From assembly GCF_029784155.1 (NCBI RefSeq), contig NC_073692.1, positions 154,968,334 through 155,032,333 on the forward strand: 64,000 nucleotides of DNA, in the 5' to 3' direction. A program made the position numbers and the translations under genes. Below the pieces are notes generated by a model. That model searched no databases. It was not told the DNA's origin and worked only from the letters and a program-made list of their open reading frames with translations. This stretch comes from Uranotaenia lowii. Lineage: Eukaryota > Arthropoda > Insecta > Diptera > Culicidae. Of this stretch, positions 58,490 to 64,000 are shown piece after piece (the stretch's first letter is position 1; each line of letters begins with the position of its first letter).

Positions 58490-58809
58490 TTGATTTAAAA
58501 AGAGCTTATCTGAGCGATCTGAGCGAAATTGGCCCGTACTTAACAAAAATTTGGTATGTGATGATAATACTTCTGAACAAAAATTCTACTCGCTCATATT
58601 CACCATCTTTCATTTCTTCTAACTTTCCGTCTTCACAATCTCGAAAAGTTCTGATTTAAAAGGACATCTAATTTTCACAATATTTTATAGACTTTGATTG
58701 GGAATGTACTCAAAAAAACTGCAGCACTTTTTTTCTTAAAAAAATTACTTTTTCCTATGCCGGACCGGCATTAACAAGCTTTCTAATAATTGGCATTGTC
58801 CTCCCAGCA

Positions 58810-59922
58810 CAACTCCATTGCATATGTCTGTTAGAAACCAAATAAAACAAATCCCATATCCTATCACAAGATAAAGGGAGTTCAACTGCCAGGGTCATTC
58901 TTCCCTATACCAGCCATGATGAGTTGGGCATGTGTATGTAAACCGGCCGGCAATAGCAAACAGTTTCTAGTTTCCCATTCCCCTCCCATTCTCATGCTTT
59001 TTCCAACAAAAGAGGATGAAAAAATATACCGGCCAAACGGTAGACGATCAATGCAGTGCGTTTTTTTGGTAATCAGCAGTGGTTATGATAATAAACTTTC
59101 GTTTGCTAACCAACTCAGATGGTGCACTGGGTAAGATATCGGACTGGCAAGCCAAGATGAGATGTTGCAGTGAGTTCGATTCTCGCTATATATTTTTTTG
59201 GGATGAATTATCCAATAGGATGGAAATCCTATAACATGGTTAATGCATCATTTTGCTTGGGAGCTTTAAAATTTATGTCATTAATGTTTTCCAACCATAT
59301 CAACTTTGGTACAGTAGGTACACTTTTCAGTGAATATTCGGCACATAGATTTGCTAAATAGGCATTGAGATTTTAAAACTTCTTCTATGGGTGTAAGGTT
59401 GGTTGAATTGCAACTTTGTTCATTTCAAAACGTTTGTAGTATAAAAAGTTCCCTTTTTGGTCAAAACGAACGACTGAATTTTAGCAGATTTTTAAATTAA
59501 GTAGCCGGGTTTTGATTTGAAGTTATGTATGGAAAAACGCAATAATTTGATGTAATAGTTTTACTTTTTTTTAATTTTTCTTGAATATTTCGTTCTCATG
59601 CAAAAAAAAAAAAAAAATAAAAAACATGTACATTAGACCGCTGCAAGCTTTGCATGAAAATTTCAAGTTTAAACATTTTACTCCTCCCATAACTTTTTTT
59701 TGATTGTTTTTACTACCACAAATAGCAATATCATTTTTGAAGCGATTCATTCAGTCCTGAATTAGCGCAACAAGTTTTAATTTTGTATGGAAATTTGTAA
59801 GGAAAAAAAAAAATCATTCAAAAATCGTCAGAGATGTACTGAAAGTTCTTTGGATTTAAAATATTCTTTGATTCTTGCAGTACATTTCATGTAAACAAAC
59901 CGTAAACCTAACTTTTTTGAGC
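58810..59922. other. unassigned DNA with one tRNA-like head
   Basis: Apart from the tRNA-like sequence at 59109-59190 and a 17-A tract near 59601, nothing is recognised. Confidence 0.35.
59109..59190 (+). repeat. tRNA-like sequence (SINE head or tRNA pseudogene)
   Basis: An A-box-like GATGGTGCACTGGG and a B-box GAGTTCGATTCTCGC are about 45 nt apart. A full cloverleaf does not form. No copy of the downstream body was found in the window. Confidence 0.4.
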
Positions 59923-59996
59923 GCTGATGTGGTCTAGTGGATGCTGGCGCGAGTCTGGTAAGCCAGGCGTACTGGGTTCGATTCCCGGTATCGGCA
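59923..59996 (+). repeat. tRNA-like sequence with intact acceptor and T arms
   Basis: The first seven bases GCTGATG pair with the closing TATCGGC. The T arm CTGGGTTCGATTCCCGG is canonical. The A-box region TGGTCTAGTGG is good. The anticodon arm gives a 6-bp stem with a 4-nt loop, so a functional tRNA is unlikely. A second B-box-like GGGTTCGAATCCC follows at 60009. Confidence 0.5.
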
Positions 59997-60107
59997 AGAA
60001 AACTTTTGGGTTCGAATCCCATAAGTTGCCGACAGGTAAGATGTGTTTCATTGTATAAATAATCATATATTTCAGAGAGAATGCATCTGGGGGATAACCT
60101 GAAGCAG

Positions 60108-60150
60108 GGCCGTAGGAAGAACCAACCGACTCATGGGGGGGTTTGGTGAC
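60108..60150. repeat. single hAT-like end
   Basis: CAGGGCCGTAGGAAGAACC followed by a run of seven G resembles the CARGGCC...G-run end of the element at 28524-30556. No partner end was found. Confidence 0.3.
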
Positions 60151-62082
60151 TGATTTTTACCTAGGATTTTTTGCCCAACAATCCACGAATACAAAAAATA
60201 AATATAACAAATTATGTTATTGACTATATGATTATTCGTTTTTAAGTACTTTGACATAGTTTTCGTATTAAATTATAACTTAAGAAGATTGGTCCTAAAC
60301 CTAAAAGGTGAGCCAAATTCGGTTTCATCGATGGTTAAAACTTTTGAATTTGTTAAGGAGTTTAGATAAAATTCAGTTGATTGTGCATAAAATAAGCTTA
60401 TTTAGAAGAATCTTCCATATTCTATACTCAAATCTATCCAACCCAATCTTCCAAACTATTTGGCAAATTAAAAGAATTTAACCTTTGATGAAAATAAATC
60501 AATTTAAAAAAAGGAAGAGATACAAATCAACAGATTTTCGGATCAAATTTCCTTTTTGCAAACTTGAACCAAATAAATGATTTAAATATGAAAGTAGGCT
60601 TTAAAAAACTGCAATATGCGTTTATATGCTGCACATTGCGTTTTTTTCGCTTGCCGACAGTATGCTCAAGCATAATTAATTCAAACGTTATGAATCTAGA
60701 AATGAAACCTCATTCTACATAATAAAACAAAACTCTTCCCGTTACTTAAATATGTATATTAAACTAACAGTTTTAATTCTGTTTATTGATTCTGAAACAT
60801 AAAATGGCGAATTTTAATATCTTTAATGTGTTAAAAATGTTTAACAACACACTAGGAAACAAATATTTTGTGCAGAATTTGGAGGTGAAGATGTTTCCTT
60901 AACAGCAAAAATTTTTCAGAAAGAATCAATTCTTTCATAAAATCCTGTGGATGATTTTTTTAAATAAAATTTGGGTTTTTCGGGTAAAACAAAGAACTCA
61001 TATTCTACCTTTTGTTTGTGATTTTCAATTTAATTGTGTTTACAAACAAATTTTGTTATTTAATTTTTAGATTCTGGAAATTGACTTGACAAGCAATCTT
61101 AACACATTATGAATCTATGATTAGAAACACCGAAATTCGGCATTCTATATCTCAAAAACCCCTTGCGAAATTTTACAAATTTAGTATTTTTAATTTACTG
61201 TAAGTGTTGTGTTAAATTTATTCGAATAAAGTTTAACATTCAAATTCAGTCCATTTGAGTTATAATTCGAAGTGTAGCACTCTGTTGGCGAGCGAAAAAA
61301 CGAGATGTCCCGGAATTGGTTCGCAATTTGTTAGGTTCATAATCTCTTAAATTCCTCAACAATTTATGTTGATTGTAAAATTTATTTACAAGTTAAACCT
61401 TTTTCTGAATTTCGAATCTTCATTCTGAATCTGAATTCTGAACCTGAATTGAAAAATTGGGCTTTTAATCTGTATCAGAATTTCCATACGATTTCTAAAA
61501 TGTACAGAAAATACGATTTCCAAATCTTATTCCAGATAAGAATTTTATTAGCTAAGTTTAAGAGCCCTTATTCATGAATCTATTATATTAATTATGTTGT
61601 CAAGGTTTAATCTAAATTCACTATTTCAATAATTTATTTTTAATTTGTATTGTGAATCAGCATTAAGAGATGAATTTACAAAGATCTGCATCTGACTTTT
61701 CAATTTTGGATTGCCATTTCGAAGCTTTGTTATTTTTAATATTGTAAAAGAATTTAGTTTAAGAACTGCGAATTTTAATATAAAACATAATTTCTCTTTT
61801 TTTAAATTCGGAAAAATACTATCAAAATATTGAAAATGCATAATGATCTCGAAAAACATGGTTTCGATTTGATATGAAATGCAAAAAAAAATTGAACCAG
61901 GATTCCAAAGCATCTTTTCATTTATAATTTCTTATAAAAAAAAAATGATTGTAAAAAAGTGTAGCAGAATTTTGGACTTGGGATGAATGAGATGGACTCT
62001 TGATTAACCTTACTCTATTATCATAATTGGGTTCTGAATTTGAAATTCTGATTGTAGAGTAGAATACCTTGCTTGCTGTTTT
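60151..62082. other. unassigned AT-rich DNA
   Basis: Very AT-rich, short frames only, no repeats or RNA genes seen. Confidence 0.4.
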
Positions 62083-62158
62083 GGTTAATCAGTGGGAGAA
62101 TTGAACCACTGATCTCTAGGTTGCAATGAAACTAACCAGCCTCTCGACCAATCCAACA
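62083..62158 (-). repeat. tRNA-like sequence, minus strand
   Basis: Reading the minus strand, an A box TGGTCGAGAGGCTGG and a B box GGTTCAATTCTCCC lie about 35 nt apart. The acceptor stem is not conserved. Probably a SINE head or tRNA pseudogene. Confidence 0.4.
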
Positions 62159-62159
62159 A

Positions 62160-64000
62160 AAGTTCATTGCCACTGTAAAATTTAGTAATTAAACTTTATG
62201 TCATTTGAGATGATTGAATGGGTTGGTCAATAGATTGTACTTTATTTCGTTTAAAAGACTTTCAGTACACTTGATAAATAATAATAAAAAATCTCATCAT
62301 CAAAAATTATTCGAATATCTTAACATTGTAAAGAAAATTTCGAAAAATTCTTTAATCGCATTTGTAAATAACAGTACTGATATAAACAAAACAAATACCA
62401 TGACAAGGAATTGATAGACATGTTTGACATGTCGCTTAAAATTCCCATATAGGTTCTTTAAATCACCTAGAAGTATTTAAACGGTGCGTTTGAAAGTGTT
62501 AAGGGAACGTTATCGACCTACTTGAAAGAAGTTGCATTAAAAGCGCCTAGAAGTTCCGTTAACGATAATTTAACCTTTCAAAAGGCGATGGAAGTTCCTG
62601 AGTAACTTTTACGTGACAAGAGTCAACTGAAGCTCCCGTAAAACATTTTTTCAGCCAAATGTGAACTTCCAAGTTCCATCTTTAAGTAAAAACGCGATTA
62701 ATGGTTGCTTGGGAGCATGTTTTGAGTTTGTAAAATTAATATTGGTACCATGAACAACGGAAATATTAGAAACTATTGTTTCAGACCGTGCTAATTTTAA
62801 CCGAGCCAAAATCGAGAGGGAATTTTGGAATTTAAATTAAATTTTAATACAGTACAAATTCTTTTACTTTTGAATTATAAAATTGACGTATCTATCGAGT
62901 TGGTAATCGAAAAGGTTGTGTCAACTGTTTTAAAAATAACTTCTTTGTGAAAGGAATTCTCCCAAAAAAAAAATCAAGAAACCATATTTTTTTTCAAACT
63001 CAAAGCCGAATGTGCGCCGAGTGCAGTGATGAGATCGCAAGCAGCTGAGAAATGAAAAATAAAATGTCGGATAAAAAGGTGAACCGCTTGGAAGCGAGCT
63101 GTAAATTAATATCCATCCGTGGATTTATCGGTCGTTTCCATCTTTATTTTCCAGCAACAGAGAGCCAAAATGAGGGAAAAAAAGCATCAAACCGAGGAAA
63201 AAAACGTCTCGAGGCCTCGATGGCATCCAATGAGCCGATGCGACGATTTTTTTTGTCTTCTCTCTACTATTTATTATATTGTTCATAAGCCTACACCACG
63301 TAAAGACTTTGGAAATTTGGTTGATCGTTCGCAACCTGTCGTTTGGTTGGACTTCTTGTCTTGCTCGAAGAAGATTGGACTGATCACACCAGGCAGGCCC
63401 CAGAGGTCTCAGGCCGAACGGCTAAAATCGATGAGGCAAATGGTTTGTCGAAAATGAAATAAAGGGGGCCCATAAATTTTGTGAGAAAAAATATGGTGTT
63501 GGGCAGCCTTTTTTATGTCTTCATTTTCTCGAAAAAATGTTGGCTGCTTGCTGTCAATCTTCTCCCATGAAAGAAGCAAGCAAGCAAGTTTAGCGCTATC
63601 GGAATGTAGCATTATATTGCCAGATTGAATCATACCGTGAATTCAAAGGATCTGAATGGGTCTGATTGTGAAAAAAGGTTGATAACGTGAACGGCGAAGA
63701 CTCTTAAGCTTAGGGCTCGTAGAAGCTTAGCTAGCAAACTCGTGGGTATTTAAGCCTTGATTCGTATGATTATGCATAAATCAAATCAACAAATCAAATC
63801 ATGATGTATATTATTCATGAAGTACAGCTTGAAAACATTTGATTTTATAAGGATGCTGTGGTCTGCAAAATATTACTGCTAAAATGGATACCAACTGTAG
63901 GGTCTGAAAACAACATTTGAAAAAAAAAATCGATTGTGTATTAAACACTTTCAGGAGCCTGAAAAAAAATATTAAATAGTAACGAAAGTACAAATCAAAA
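62160..64000. other. unassigned DNA to the window end
   Basis: No TE recognised. 63000-63470 is GC-richer, with overlapping frames of 78 and 112 codons on the plus strand (basic, no motif). An AAGCAAGCAAGCAAG run lies near 63571. These could be host sequence, but no gene call can be supported. Confidence 0.35.

Larger units (their letters stand above)
57908..58796 (+). repeat. direct repeat flanking and containing the solo-LTR target
   Basis: ATGCCGGACCGGCATTAACA and the following CTTTCTAAT...TGGCATTGTCCTCCC occur at 57908-57939 plus 58375-58396, and uninterrupted at 58756-58807. The second copy is the pre-insertion form of the LTR site. Confidence 0.8.

Noticed and set aside
59923..59996. 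Functional tRNA gene
   Set aside because: Acceptor and T arms are good, but the anticodon arm gives a 4-nt loop and the D stem is weak.
3223..64000. An autonomous transposase or Helitron replicase
   Set aside because: No frame with DDE/D spacing, zinc-finger-plus-transposase layout or Rep/helicase motifs was seen; all ORFs outside the LINEs are under about 230 codons.

Overview
No conserved host protein-coding gene could be recognised in this window. It reads as a transposon-packed intergenic or intronic block of an AT-rich insect genome, most likely a mosquito with a large genome. This is inference from the short (58-89 bp) GT-AG introns, the RTE-like LINEs, and the mix of Helitrons, hAT elements, 2-bp-TSD miniature elements and tRNA-derived SINEs. 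No prokaryotic or viral gene organisation is present. No ORF resembling a DDE transposase or a Helitron Rep/helicase was seen, so all DNA elements here look non-autonomous.

Left third (about 3.2-20.8 kb): a dense set of elements of one architectural type but different sequence families. Most have ends that begin CAC and finish GTG, a 2-bp target duplication (TA, TG or CG), and subterminal zones tiled with a family-specific self-complementary word. Their interiors carry a tiny transcription-unit-like segment with GT-AG introns and AATAAA. In order they are H (3223-5206, with D1 nested at 3667-4966), A1 (5223-6287), three B copies (7419-8221, 8377-9183 inverted, 9354-10102), A2 (12012-12899), C (15770-16618), F (17946-19557; its ends begin CCCGAATAG rather than CAC) and D2 (19581-20831). 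In F, C and D2 the conceptual splice product is one uninterrupted ATG-to-stop frame of 144, 77 and 99 codons. The subterminal word arrays recall EnSpm/CACTA transposons, but family assignment is inference. A 96-bp higher-order satellite (14470-15595) sits between two copies of a 173-bp repeat; one copy is the empty site for C.

Middle (about 21-44.7 kb): three copies of a TIR element (P). One contains a 5'-truncated RTE-like LINE and a 58-bp-arm palindrome. A Helitron (26415-28164) with 142-bp tandem repeats is interrupted by a hAT MITE with an 8-bp TSD. A hAT-like element with long G and C runs (28524-30556), a foldback (34092-34911) and a giant 600-bp-arm foldback (36136-38805) follow. A second RTE-like LINE (41596-44646) is split by a TAA-flanked MITE, and a 385-bp tandem duplication spans the LINE/MITE junction.

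Right third (about 44.7-64 kb): sparser AT-rich DNA with a TIR element (48198-49141), two antisense Helitrons (51040-53445 and 53627-55602) carrying nested insertions, a solo LTR with heat-shock-element-like sites and a TATA box (57940-58374), and scattered tRNA-like sequences. Coordinates of element ends were read by eye from TIRs and target duplications.
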